Shown: positions 11,791 through 23,517 of the stretch, piece by piece | How positions within the stretch are numbered: the first letter of the stretch is position 1 | How the letters are laid out: each line of letters begins with the position of its first letter | DNA from: Calycina herbarum | Taxonomy: Eukaryota; Ascomycota; Leotiomycetes; Helotiales; Pezizellaceae | Reading direction: 5' to 3' | NCBI GenBank assembly: GCA_001414485.1 | Contig: LLEY01000006.1 | Coordinates: forward strand, 496,001-560,000 | DNA length: 64,000 bases | The notes under the pieces: generated by a model | What the model was told of the DNA's origin: nothing | The model's database searches: none | The model's input: only the letters and a program-made list of their open reading frames with translations | Translations under genes and position numbers: made by a program

Positions 11791-12253
11791 TGTAACGAAA
11801 CTTAAACAAACTAAACAAAGATGACTAAGTCTCGAAGGTTGGTATGTAGGTAAGAAGTACAGATGCGCCGGGTTGTTTACTTAGAAGTGAACTCGTTACT
11901 TATATTAAAGATGTTAAATAAGATGATAAGATTGATAACTAAAGTTGAGTACGAAGCTCCTATTTAATAGTAGACGTGCCGGTCTTATATAGAACCTTTA
12001 TCCTAATTATATCGCTTACATTACTCGTATTGCTTACATCGCTCGCGATTAAGGCGATTAGAGCGATGTAGGCGATTATGTTATATAACTGTACGTAACT
12101 TCTAATATTACTATAATAGTAAGATCTTGAAATCCCTAAATGCTCTTTGTATTACTGATTCCCTCCTTTGTTACCTTCTATTCCTAGATGTTATACCTTA
12201 TCCTGTTAGAACGCTGTCTAGACTACTTACTATATATACTGTGCTTTGTAATA
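11791..12253 (-). repeat. LTR, outer left copy (3' LTR), 463 bp
   Basis: Begins TGTAACGAAACTTAAAC and ends TTTGTAATA where the right copy has CGTAACA, so the terminal CA has become TA by RIP-like change. It contains the same GCGATGTAGGCGAT segment as the right LTR at 19424-19868, and belongs to the same subfamily. Confidence 0.85.
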
Positions 12254-12439
12254 CTATCCCCTTCTTAGACTAGCATATCCCTACGCTTAAGTATAGCCTA
12301 AGAAATATCGTTAAGAGGCTAGCGGCCTCCCTGGTTTCTATTATACTATTAATACCTCTCTTAAAGGATAAGCTTAAATAATATAGAACTCTTAATACTC
12401 TTTGAATCGAACGTTTAAGACGTGAAATAATCCCTTATA

Positions 12440-12910
12440 CTCGATATATAAATGTGAAAACTAGTCGTCGATGTGTTAGCGTTCCTAGTAGTTCTAAGTG
12501 CTCCGAGTATACTAGGAAGAGCAAATCTTACAATGTCGAGTTATAAAACTAAATACTCTTAATTTTCGAATAAGAATCTATTAATACTTAGAAGCAATAG
12601 TTATAGTAGGAGGAAGAAATAGCTTATAAGATTTAAGAAGAAGCTATATAGAAGATCCTTCGTCTGCGGAAACAGTAACGCTTTCTTGTAGAGCGGGAGT
12701 AAGAGATGCTCTATCGTAGTCTTACTAACCTATAAGAGCTTAATAAAGCTAACGAGAAAGAAAGAGTAGAGAAGGAGAAAGAAGAGAGGGAATTAGAGAT
12801 CGCCTAGCTAGCGGCCCCTTCTTCTTCTAGCAACCCCGCTTTTATTAATAAGCTAACCCTTAACTCGGCTTTCCTTAAGGCTTTCCCTTCTAACTATAAG
12901 ATATAGGTAA
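12440..12910 (+). pseudogene. Extra ORF on the opposite strand of the gypsy element
   Basis: Between the integrase end and the 3' LTR, the + strand keeps one consistent reading frame through RIP stops. It starts with a Cys-containing segment (RRCVSVPSSSKCSEYTRKSK) and continues into a charged helix rich in Glu, Arg and Lys (ILRLRKQ, then ERVEKEKEERELEIA), followed by a Ser/Pro stretch. The stops are those expected from CAG/CAA-to-TAG/TAA changes. The frame is antisense to gag-pol. The Cys part looks like a degenerate zinc-binding motif and the rest a coiled coil. I do not know its function. Translation was done by eye. Confidence 0.55.
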
Positions 12911-13449
12911 CCCTAGGTTTTAGTAGTAGAACTTCTAAAGTTCTTCTAAGTAATAGTTAAGATTACTTTTTAGCTCTTAAGTGTTTTCTAAGTATAGGTA
13001 ATCTAACTATTTAATTAAATACTTAACTTATCTTCTAATAAGTTTATAGTTAAGAATCCTCTTAACTTCGTATTCGACATTTAGGTTTACTAGTTGAATT
13101 TCTATAAGTAGAGCTAGTAGTGCTCCTAGTAGTGCTAGTTTAAGTAGAGATATATAGAATACTAGGTAGATATTTATTATCTTTAGTAGTACTAATTTAT
13201 AATTTAAAGGTCTCTTAATATATTTAATTTTAAATAGTCTAAGTTTTTTATAATCTAGTTTATTACTTAGTCTTTTTATGTCGATGTTCTTTTATACTAA
13301 ATAGACTTTATCCTCTTCTTTTAGTATTAGCTCCTAACTACGTCGTTTATTATAGTAGTACGTGTTTCTTTCTACTATAAATTATAAGTCCTCTATAAGT
13401 TCCTTATATAGATTCTTAATTTTCGAGACATAAATACGAGTAAGTTAGT

Positions 13450-16400
13450 TATTAATAGTTGTAGATAGTAGTTCTTAATATACTATTAATTTATATCTAA
13501 AGTTAGTATAGAATAGTATAATAAGTGTTATTTCTGTTACTAAACTATTATAAGTAAACTATGTTAAAGGTAGTAGTTCTACCTAGTTGTCTTACTAGTA
13601 GTTTATATAATAATAAAAGTATGTTTTAACTACTTAATTTATTCTTTCGTTTCCTTTATTTATTTAAGAGTAGAAAGCTATAGAGAGCTTTCTTTTTATA
13701 CCTAATTATTCTATAAAAGTAATCTAAAATTTTAAAGTAAAGAGCTTATCTCTATTTAAGAGTATTTCTTCTAGTAGTCTATATCTTAAGACTACTTCTC
13801 TAAGGAATATAAATGCTAGTTCCTTAGCTATACTTAACTCTATATATACTATAAGAATTATATACTTTATAAGTCGTTTTATAATAACTAGGATCGTATT
13901 ATATTTAACTCCTATTATTAGATCTTTAGATTTTAGTAATTTAATAATAAAATCTATAGATATTAATTTCTAAGGTACCTGTAGTATTAGAGTAGTGTTT
14001 ATCTGTCTATAAGGAGCATAGTAGGAAGCCTTATTCCTAGTATAGGTATTATATTCTACTATTACTTCCTTAACTATTATAGATAACTGATTAATATAGT
14101 AGTATTGTCTTATTCTTTAGAGAGTTCTACGAATTCCTTAGTAACTATAAGTAGGCGTAGTATAGTATTCTTATATAAATTCTTTTATATATAAGCTAGG
14201 AACCTATAGCTTCCTCTTTATATACTAGTTATAACCTTTGTATATACTTTGAATTTTATCTATTTATATGTCGTTTATTACTGCTATTTTATATATAGTA
14301 GGTACTAAGTCTCTATTCTTAAGAGTTTTTAAGATTATAATCTTTTTATACTCTTTATCTCTCTTATATCTAGGTTTCTAGCTAAGAGTATTAGCTCGAG
14401 TATTTAACGTTCCTTTTATATAGTAAATAATAATATTAAATCCTTCTAATATCTTTGACTATCTAGCTAATTATCTAGTTATAAGTTCCTTAGTTATTAT
14501 AAATGTCTTAAGATTCTTATAGTTAGATAAAACTATAACTAGGTGTTTTACTAGCTATAAATAGATTCTCTAGTATTCTAAGGCTAATACTATAGTAAGT
14601 AATTCCTTGTCGAAGATACTATAGTTTTATTATACTAGGTTAAATATCTTAGAATAATATATAATAGGTATAAGCTTTCTCTTATTATTTAGCTATAAGT
14701 AAACTATACCTACTACTATATCTAAGGCGTCTATTTCGATTATACTAGGTTTATCTATATCGAAATCGTATAGAATAGGTTTTTCTATAAATTTTACTTG
14801 AATTTTCTAAAAAGTATTTTCTATTTATTTATTCTATATAAACCTAATAGCTTTTTTAACTAGTCTCGACATTGGTTTAGTAATCTTTATATAGTCTTAG
14901 ATAAATAGATAGTAAAAGTTTATAAATCTAAGAAAGGACTATATATCTTTTATATTTTCTAATAACTTCTAGTTTAAGACGTTCTAGATCTTTACTAGAT
15001 CTATTTCTATTTTCTCTAAGCTAAACACCTATCTTAGAAAAAGTGTTTAAGTTATTTTAAACTTATATTTTAAGAGTTTTAACTAAGAGTTTACTTTTAT
15101 AAGTTATTATAAAACTTCTTTAATATATCTCTTATATTCTTCTTCTTTTTCTAAGAAGATTAAGATATTATCTAGATAATAGATTACTATTACTTCTAGA
15201 AGATCTCTTAAAATATTATTATTTTATTTTTAATATATAGCTAGTATATTATAAAGTTTAAATAGTATAACTATATATTTATAAAAGCTTAATAGTAAGG
15301 CAAATACTATCTTTTATTCGTCTCTGACTTTTATTTATATAAGTTTATAAACGTTTTATTAATCTAGTTTCATAAATTATACCGTCTTACTTAACTTATT
15401 TTATAAGTATTAGCTAGGTAGTAGTAGATAAGCGTCTTTAACTATAACGTAATTTACTTCTTAGTAATTAATATATACTCTCTTATCTAGATCGTCTTTT
15501 TTCTTAATAATAAGTATATTTAAGGTAATTAGTAACTTAGATCTTCTAATATATTCCTTTTTAATACCTTTCTTTATATAACTTTCTATTCTCTATAAGC
15601 TTTTCTAGTTATATAACTAAAGTTTCTACTTTAAGAGGTAATAACCCTCTTTTAGCTTAATCTTATAATCCTATAAGCGATGTTCTAACAAGGCTTATAA
15701 GTCTTTCAGGTTCTTAAACAAAGCCTTAAATTCTCTATACTATATAGGTATTTTATTATTAGCCGGCTTACTAACCTATGAAGGACCCTGGGCTAGGTGT
15801 CCTAGCGTCTTAGAAGAGGTAGCGCTAACCTTGTTTTAGCCTTATAGTTATAATTACAAACCTACGTAATTATATCGACTAAAGGTTATTATTTAAGCCT
15901 TCTAATTAATATCTAGATTATGTTCTCTAATCTATAGTATACTAAGTATCGCTTCTTTACTTCCTATTTTAATAATATCGAATTATATATCTAAGTAGTG
16001 TCCTTCGATAGTGATTCTTATTAGAGTAGTTTATTAATTAATAATTCTATCCTAGTATATAATATCTGTTTTATTAACTACTCCTAAGTAGTATAGCTTT
16101 ATACCTTTAATTAAGACGTTTAGCTTCTTCTAAGCTACTAGGGAAAGGAAATTGCCTATTACTCTTAAATTAATCAAGACTCGGAGTTCCTTTCCTCTTA
16201 TCTTTGCTATTACTATAAGTTGATTTTCTTCTAAAGTAGTGTTTAGTTCTCTAATTATTAGTTAGTAGAGTTTCTTCTATACTAACTTCGTTTCTTAGTC
16301 TATATTATATTCGTTTATCTCTTAGAAGATTATACTAAATAATTTTTTACTTCTTATTTCTTAAAATATTACCTTAACTTTTCTAACTAAAGCGACTATA

Positions 16401-18067
16401 GTATACTAGCCTTCTATTTCTAGTATAGCTTCTTTATTATTAGGTAGTATATCTAAAAAACTAGGTTTAGAACGTCTTATAAAGTCGTTAGAACCCTGCT
16501 ATTACTATAAGCTAGTTTCTTCTTATAGATCTACAACTATCTAAATATCTCCTATCTTAGGTATACTAGATAGCTTACTAGATACTGCTTATCCTAATCT
16601 AGGTTCTTTAAACTCGACGGTTTCCCTTCTAGTAATAGAGCTAATTATAGTTACTTAATCTATATTATTCCTTACTATCTTATAGGTAGTTAAGATAGTA
16701 GGATTAATTCCTTAAATAGAATATAGGCTCTAGAAATTAGGTTTCTAGTTTTCTATATATACCTATCTATTCCCTCTTTTAAAGGTTCTAATAAATGTCT
16801 ATGTTTTGCCTTATTTAGGCTTATATATTCTTAGATTTACTTTTAACGAATTAGATTCTGATTCTAATAACTCTAATAAACTTATTAATAGTAGTAACTT
16901 ATATTCTACTTAAAGAGGTAATTCGTAATCTATTTCTAACTATGTATTATAATATTCTTTAAGTAATAGATCTTTATTATTATTAGTATTCTATACCTTA
17001 CTAACTTATAACTTAATTCCTTTGTTTAGTTATAAGTATATAGTACCTGCTGTTATATCTGTAGCGTCTGTTTTAATTTACGTACTATAACCTCTAGCCT
17101 CGAGTTCTTCGTCTATAAGTTTGATTTTTTCTAGTAAAGCTACTTCTTTTTAGATAGTAGTATTAGCTTACTTCCCTTTAGAGTCTTTCTTCTTATTATA
17201 CTTATTTACTCTATAGCTAGGAAGACTATAGTTATAATATAAGTTCTACTTACGTTAACAGTTTCGCTCTTTTTAGAACAGTTCTCCTCTCTAAGAGTTC
17301 TCCTTCTTAGATTCTTTTACTAGAACCTATAATTTCTAAGTAGTATCGATTTCTATAAGATCTCTATAATCTTTTTATCTACTTTTTCTATATTAATAAC
17401 TATAACTTCCTTTCTTTTCTAGGTTCCTTTTATAGATATAGTTATTAATCTTAATCGTATTATTTATTAATTTATTTAATATGTCTAGAAAATCTTCTTA
17501 GACGAGTTTATCCTTAACATTGTTCTTAAGCCTATAATAGAATTGTTTACGTAATACCTCGTTATTCTATCCTATTTATATAGAGTACTATTGAAATTAT
17601 AAGGTATACTTAGTAGCTAACCTCTTTTGCTTAAGTATATATAAAGCTCTAACTACCTTTTTCTTTATATCAACGTTCTTAAAAGCCTAGTTAATTCTAT
17701 TTCTAAACCCTTAAACATTCTTAAACAAATCTCTTATCTTCTTAGATATTTAAAGAGAGACCTTTCCTTTACTTATCTTATTCGCCTAGTAGTCTTCTAG
17801 ATATAGTTCTAACCAATTATAAGCTACCTCTTTAAGACGAGTAGACAACTATATAACCTAGTTAGTTTCATTTCTAAACTAAGTATAATAAAAGTTTAAG
17901 TATAGAGAAGCTTTTATTAAGAACTTAGCTAGCTTCTTAGGTAAGCTATCGAACAGCTTCGGAACCGGAAGTTTTACTTTCTTACGAAGAGTAGTAACTG
18001 CTATAACTAGGGAGACCGTAGCTAGCTTTAGTAGAGTGGTTTTTAGAGTAGAAGAGGTTACTAACAT
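13450..18067 (-). pseudogene. Gypsy gag-pol remnant
   Basis: Read on the minus strand. A gag start is visible at 18067 (MLVTSSTLKTTLLKLA, then KLFDSLPKKLAKFLIKASLY). The aspartic protease lies at about 15.9-16.2 kb (LRVLI followed by an IGNFLSL block). Reverse transcriptase lies at about 15.0-15.6 kb, with VKDAYLLPL near 15.4 kb and the active-site block YYLDNILIF near 15.17 kb (family consensus YLDDIL, the second Asp read as Asn). Integrase lies at about 13.45-14.15 kb, with TRNKASYYAPY, WKLISIDFI, NRDKLF and GNERIN. Dozens of stops interrupt it, in the pattern expected of RIP. Confidence 0.85.
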
Positions 18068-18101
18068 AGTAGCGATCTTACTTCTAAGTAGGTGCTTAAA
18101 G

Positions 18102-18532
18102 TATAACGAAACTTAAACGAACTAAACAAAGATAACTAAGTCTTAAAGGTTAGTATATAGTAAGAAGTATAAATATACTAGGTTATTTACTTAGAAGTAA
18201 ACTCGTTACTTATATTAAAGATGTTAAATAAGATAATAAGATTAATAACTAAAGTTAAGCACGAAGCTCTTATCTAATAGCAGACGTGCTAGTCTTATAT
18301 AGAACCTTCGTTCCCTTAGGTAGCTAACTCGCTCGTCGAGCTAGCGATCTAATAAGCTGGTTCGCCTAGCGATCCAGCGGTCCCTTCCGTCACGTGATCG
18401 TTATAATGAAATCCTTAGATCGCTTAGCTAACCTAACCGATCCTTATCTACTATAAGAGTATTCCGATAGTGCTTAACCTGTTAGAACGCTGCCTAGTCT
18501 TTACTTATTATATATATACGTGATTTGTAATA
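18102..18532 (-). repeat. LTR, middle copy, shared by two units
   Basis: 431 bases. It starts TATAACGAAACTTAAAC (TGTAACG with one RIP-like change). The first ~200 bases match the outer LTRs, but the middle differs: it has a CGCTCGTCGAGC/AGCGATCCAGCG block where the outer copies have the GCGATGTAGGCGAT block. Both edges carry the normal LTR-to-internal junctions: the leader-side signature CTTCTAAG...CAAAG-like on the left and a purine-rich tract in minus orientation on the right. There is no 5-bp duplication around it, so it is not a solo LTR insertion. Confidence 0.8.
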
Positions 18533-19423
18533 TCCTTCTAAGAAAGTCCTCCTTTCTTTAAAAAGGATCTCTTCTACGTAGCATTTGCCTCCTTACTATG
18601 TTTACTAGTATAAGAGTGCTTCTACTTTCCTAACTCTTTACTCTTTTCCCTATACCTAGGGTTACTCTTTCTAAATTCGTATAAGCGGTTATCTAACTAG
18701 ATAACTTCCTTAATTATATTTATAATAGTTAAGAACTATATATTCTACTTAGCTATTTCCTTATAAATATATACCTTTAATCCTCTACGAAAGAGTTCTA
18801 TAAGAGCGATAGTATCCTATTCTAACTTCGTCTTATAACGTTGAAATTCGTTAGCGTAATCTATTACTAATCTGGTTTAGTATAATTCTAAAAGCTTATA
18901 TATAGCTATTTAGATTATATCGAAGTCTCTAAAAACTTTCTTAATAGTTGCTTTAAATCCTCTTTAAGATTTAAATATAATCTTAGTTAATTCTATCTTT
19001 CTATTTTTATTCTTATTCTTAAAGAAGTCCTCTAAGTATAGCTAAGCCTATTCTAATACTAATCCTCTAAGATAGGAGATAGTAAAGATAGTTTATAAGT
19101 TATAATTATCTTTAAACTTATTAGTATTAAAGTTAAAGTAGATATCTATTTAGAGAAGGAATAAGTCGAGTTCCTTTTACTTCTTATAATACGTATCTAG
19201 TATCTTAACTTTAATAGACTTAAGTGCTTCGACCTTGTAGAGCTTAGAGGCGTCTAGTATACTAACATTGTCGTCGTTCCTAGTTAACTATATACCAGCA
19301 GGTGTCCTTCTAGTCGTACTTCTAGATGTTCCTACGACGTTAACTCGACTAGTATTTAGGCTAGTTACTACGGCGGGGGTTACTAGGGCTATAGTAACTA
19401 AACTTCTAAGCAGGTGCTCAAAG
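18533..19423 (-). pseudogene. Gag-only internal region of a short LTR unit
   Basis: The 891-bp internal segment between the middle and right LTRs. On the minus strand it encodes a gag-like remnant (SKLYKVEALKSIKVKILDTY, then FNFNTNKFKDN and ISYLRG), with stops. It has no protease, RT or integrase. It therefore represents a non-autonomous or internally deleted relative of the neighbouring gypsy element. Confidence 0.7.
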
Positions 19424-19868
19424 TGTAACGAAACTTAAATAAACTAAATAAAGATAACTAAGTCTCGAAGGTTAGTATATAGGTAAGAAGTACAGATACG
19501 CCGGGTTGTTTACTTAGAAGTAAACTCGTTACTTATATTAAAGATATTAAATAAGATAATAAGATTAATAACTAAAGTTAAGCACGAAGCTCCTATCTAA
19601 TAGTAGACGTGCTAGTCTTATATAGAACCTTCATCCCAATTACATCGCTTACATCGCTCGCGATCAAGGCGATCAGAGCGATGTAGGCGATCACGTCACA
19701 TGACCGCACGTGACTTCCAACATTACTACAACAGTAAGATCCTAAAATCCCCAAATGCTCTTCGCATTACTGATTCCCTCCTTTGTTACCTTCCATTCCT
19801 AGATGTTATACCTTGTCCTATCAGAACGCCGTCTGGACTACTTACCACGTATACCGTGATTCGTAACA
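19424..19868 (-). repeat. LTR, outer right copy (5' LTR), 445 bp
   Basis: Begins TGTAACGAAACTTAAAT and ends ATTCGTAACA, directly followed by the target duplication ACAAC (19869-19873). It is far less mutated than the left copy in its downstream half: CACATGACCGCACGTGAC is still GC-rich here but is TATATAACTGTACGTAAC on the left. Confidence 0.85.
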
Positions 19869-21228
19869 ACAACGCGTCGGAAAGAACTAGGCTTAACGCT
19901 TTATATAACAACGTCTAGAGTTAAAGACGCGTTTTAATCGCGTTTACGACTTTCAAAGAGCCTTATACGAAGATCCCGAGCTTATTAGAGCATGGTTCCG
20001 GCTAGTAGAGAATATATAAGCGAAATATAGTATTCAAGACTACGACTTTTGGAACTTTAACGAGACCGGCTTTATAATAGGCATAATTAGCTCTGCTATA
20101 GTTGTTACACGCGCGGATCAACGTGGCAGGGGCAAAGCTGTTTAACCTAGTAATCGAGAATAAGCTATAGTAATTATATATATTAATAGGAAGGGTTCAA
20201 GTATACCGCCATTTTTAGTAGTTAAAGTAAAAAACCACCTTACTAGTTAGTATACTAAGGGCGGCCTACTACATAATTAGGTTATAAAGCCGACAAGTAA
20301 TAGATAGACTAATAATAAGACAGGTCTTAAATAGCTAGAACACTTCGATAAATATACTCGCGGCTATATATATAAGCTATATTAAATATTAGTACTAGAT
20401 AGACACGAAAGCTACGAATCAGCTATATTTCAAGAGTATTACAAAGCTAACAACATAATTCTTCTCTATCTACCTCCTTATTCATCTTATTTAACCTAGC
20501 CACTCGATATTAGATGTTTTAGTACTCTTAAACGTATATATAGACGTTAAATTAAGACCTTTATCAAAGCTTATATAAATTATATTACTAAGGTCGAATT
20601 CTTTATAGCCTTTTATATAGCTTATAATTAGTTAATTACAACCTAAAACGCTAAAGCCGGGTTCTATAGAGCTGGTCTAGTGCCTCTAGATCCTTAGGCT
20701 ATGATCTCTAAGCTAGATGTTAAGTTACGGACTCCAACACCCCTAAGCACCCTATTAGCCTACACCAACTCTTAGGTCTCCTAGACGCCTCGTAACCTAA
20801 CTAACGCTCTTTGGTAAATAACTCTAGTTAAAAATCGTATTACACGTTATTAAGGAAGCTCGCCAACCCCTATTTTCGATATAGTAGCTATATTAGCTAA
20901 AGGTACAGAGATAATAGCTCATAAGATGACTTTATTAACAGCTGAAGTCTGGACTCTTCGTAAGGCAAATAAGGCACTTAGCAAACGTCGTAGGGCTAAA
21001 AAGACCTGGGTCTGTCAAGGAGGTGCACTTACTATAGAGGATGTACAGGACATATTAGCTCAGCGGGATGCTGAGGAGCATGTACAAAAGGATAAGTGTT
21101 CTAGGAAGGGTGATCAAAATGAGGGGCAATCGACTATTCGACGTTGTAGAACTTACGGAAAGAGTGGTCATAATGCGCGAACGTGTTATAAAGCTATAGA
21201 TGTAATTAGTTCATCAGATTTCGAGTAG
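19869..21228 (+). pseudogene. Fot1-type transposase, C-terminal part
   Basis: Continues the frame broken at 11790. Family landmarks in order: NFDETGF (first catalytic Asp) near 20.05 kb, LDRHESYES near 20.4 kb, LPPYSSYLT followed by LDIRCFSTLKR near 20.48 kb, and a C-terminal zinc-knuckle-like CRTYGKSGHNARTC near 21.15 kb. Upstream parts hold RIP-type stops, but the last 101 codons (20926-21228) are open. The stop is at 21226-21228, about 45 bases before the right terminal repeat. Confidence 0.85.
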
Positions 21229-21317
21229 TTTAAGTGAATGTTATATGTTGTAGTGATTTAATCTTACATCTAGGTGGTGGGGTGAGGAAAAGTGTCCGGG
21301 GTCCTGGTGTACCACGT

Positions 21318-22970
21318 TATACTAATTAGGTAGGGGAGTTTCTAAGATTAGACAATTTTACAGTGATGTTCTTAAGGAACAGATATTGATTTACTATAGA
21401 TAGCTTAGTTGAAGTAATTAGTTATTATAGAAGTCCGAATTAGATAGGATAATTTCGAAGTTGAGACTCTGTTACGCTTCTTTTTCGAAAATTCTACGAG
21501 ATGTGGCTAAGAGTAATTACATGATGTAAATATACTAATTAGATAGGAAATTGGATAAGCCTAAATAATTTTACTACTATAATCCTTAGAAACAGAGATA
21601 TTTTGTTCTCGCCAGCTAAGTAAAAGTATTTAATCGATTTAGGTTTACAAACTACATCGGAGAACTTAGAACTTAAGACTTCCTTATGTAGTTGTTTTTA
21701 ATAATTCATCACGTTAAACTATATCGTGAATAACACCCTTGAACTCTCATTATATCGGATAATTAGGACAAATTAGATTTCCAAAATAAGTTCAAACACG
21801 AAGAGTTTTCAATCTCATCTCAAGTACATTTTAATAACCCTCTAGGCGAACGTCAGAGCTGCTTCGAACGAATCTTTTTTCGAGAACGTTGGAACTCCTA
21901 ACAAATATACTAGCTGAAAAGTAATTTTACTTTGTAGCGAACGTTAAACCTTCTATTGAATCTTAACTCTCAAACGTATAGTTTTCATTCGCAACTAGAC
22001 TACATTTTCTTAGACTTTGTTGCGGGAAGGACACGTGTCCACGCTAGTGGAGGACCTGTAGATAGTTACGAGTGCTCCGCACTCTCCCCTTCTCTCTCTA
22101 GGCGTTTATTACCACACCACATAAGAGATTACTTTCACTTACTCACTCGCCCAGCCATAAGCCGTGAACCGTGAACGAGTCCCATATGCTACAGACTTTT
22201 TATGCGAACGTTAGATCTTCTATCGAAGGTTGCATCTTCTATTAGATGTTAAATCTTACAACTATAGTTTTCATTCTCATCTCAAGTCTATTTTCTTCTA
22301 CTTTCGAGGCGAATGTTAAACTTCCTATAGAACGAAATTTTTCTTGGACGTTGGACTATATTTTCAATCTAGAATATCAATTGAGGTAGAAATTCGTTTG
22401 AATCTAAGCCCTTCTGACTTACTCCTATTCAGTACCAAAGCTCTAATACATATAGGCAGCGTTTTCTTTCTCGCCGCCTTTAGATATTTTGTTTGATACT
22501 GAAAAGTTATAGCTCTCTCTATAATATTTATCTTGTTATTCACTTCATTTACTCTAGTCTCCGACTGTTATAGAGTGCACTACGTAACCCTTAGCGCTAG
22601 TAGAGGAATTTATAGTTTAGATAGCCTCAAGTACCTCGTGCTCTCTTCTCTCTTTAGACGTTTTATATACCATATACTAGATTATACTGATTCTACCTTT
22701 AAGCCTCAACTAGAGTAATAGCTGGAACTAGTACGATTCCTATGATACCGACTCAGCATCGCTTGTCAATGTCACTTGGTATTAGAGGTATACAATTTCA
22801 TTCATAACCACCCCTTTTCTCTCATTAGATCGGGACTTTTCTTTAATTTAGTATAGACCCTCGCTTAGTTCATTCATCACGCGCAGTGTTTTCTTTCGTC
22901 TCTCAGAAACCTCTCGTCTCCTGTAACTAGGTGTCGAGACCGAGGTACGGTATCCTAAATGCACCAAAAA
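21318..22970. other. Gene-free region right of the transposon block
   Basis: No coding region is supported. The sequence is moderately AT-rich and holds the diverged repeats listed at 21800-22330. Small ORFs here (for example near 21956-22174) show no recognisable features. Confidence 0.5.
21800..22330 (+). repeat. Diverged direct repeats, three copies
   Basis: Segments near 21800-21860, 21975-22030 and 22262-22320 share an order of motifs: GTTTTCA(A/T)TC, then CATCTCAAGT or an equivalent, then ATTTTCTT, then GGCGAA(C/T)GTTA or a variant. Related GCGAACGTTA blocks followed by CTTCTAT also occur at about 21938 and 22203. They look like old duplicated copies of one sequence. Confidence 0.4.
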
Positions 22971-22982
22971 GTCGGATTGACT

Positions 22983-23503
22983 AAATCGCAAATAGAAAAT
23001 CGCAAATCGCAAAGTGTTACTTTTTATAAGTATAAAATAGAATAGTTTTAAATTTAAATTCCCTCTCTCTCTTTCCCCCCCTCTATTTATCCTAAGACCT
23101 AATAGTCTTATCTACAGCTACTAGCTAATTAGAAAATAGGGAGAGATAACAGGTATCACGTGTATAGTAGTGACATTACCCCTCGCCTCCTCGCTGTCGC
23201 TGTCGCCTCCTTACTATTATCTAACTATTGTATCGCATCCTTACTATTGTTTCTAGATAAATAATAGAGAGAGGGAGAAAGGGAAGGAGGTGGGGGAAGA
23301 GGGGAAGGGGAGGAATATGTTTGCTTCCTTAACTCCCCTTACCTACGCTAGGAAAAACTTACCCCATCACCCCCTCTCCTCCTACACTCTCTCTCCTACA
23401 TATATATAATATATAGGAGAAGGGAAAGGGGAGCGAGAGAATAAGACAGTAAGAGAATAAGTAGATGGTAAGGGATAATTTGCGATTTGCGATTTGCGAT
23501 TTC
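22983..23503. repeat. Inverted arrays of an AAATCGC unit
   Basis: The left end (about 22983-23014) has AATCGCAAAT repeated three times. The right end (about 23478-23503) has the reverse complement, TTTGCGATTTGCGATTTGCG. About 460 bases of pyrimidine- and purine-biased low-complexity sequence lie between. The layout resembles a miniature element with repeated ends, but I see no clean target duplication. Confidence 0.5.
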
Positions 23504-23517
23504 TCTTAGAGGTTGTA

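Larger units (their letters stand above)
11791..18532 (-). mobile_element. Ty3/gypsy LTR retrotransposon, RIP-inactivated
   Basis: A full-size element read on the minus strand, with its 3' LTR at 11791-12253 and its 5' LTR at 18102-18532. Conceptual translation through stops gives, in order, gag, aspartic protease, reverse transcriptase, RNase H and integrase. Protease before RT and integrase last is the Ty3/gypsy order. The whole insertion (with the adjoining gag-only unit) is flanked by the 5-bp duplication ACAAC at 11786-11790 and 19869-19873, which dates it as younger than the Fot1 copy. TpA is very frequent and the reading frames are full of TAA/TAG, so the element is dead. Confidence 0.85.
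11409..21317 (+). mobile_element. Fot1/pogo-family DNA transposon, split by nested LTR elements
   Basis: Terminal inverted repeats of about 46 bases begin ACGTGGTACACCAGGACCCC at the left and are matched in reverse at 21272-21317. The TA dinucleotide flanks both ends (11407-11408 and 21318-21319), as expected for Tc1/mariner/pogo elements. Removing the insertion at 11791-19873 leaves about 1.8 kb, the normal size of Fot1-type elements. Transposase remnants read in the + direction across both arms. The terminal repeats are well conserved, with only a few C-to-T type differences between ends. Confidence 0.9.

Noticed and set aside
18102..18532. Middle LTR as a solo LTR insertion
   Set aside because: No 5-bp duplication flanks it, and both edges show normal LTR-to-internal junctions.
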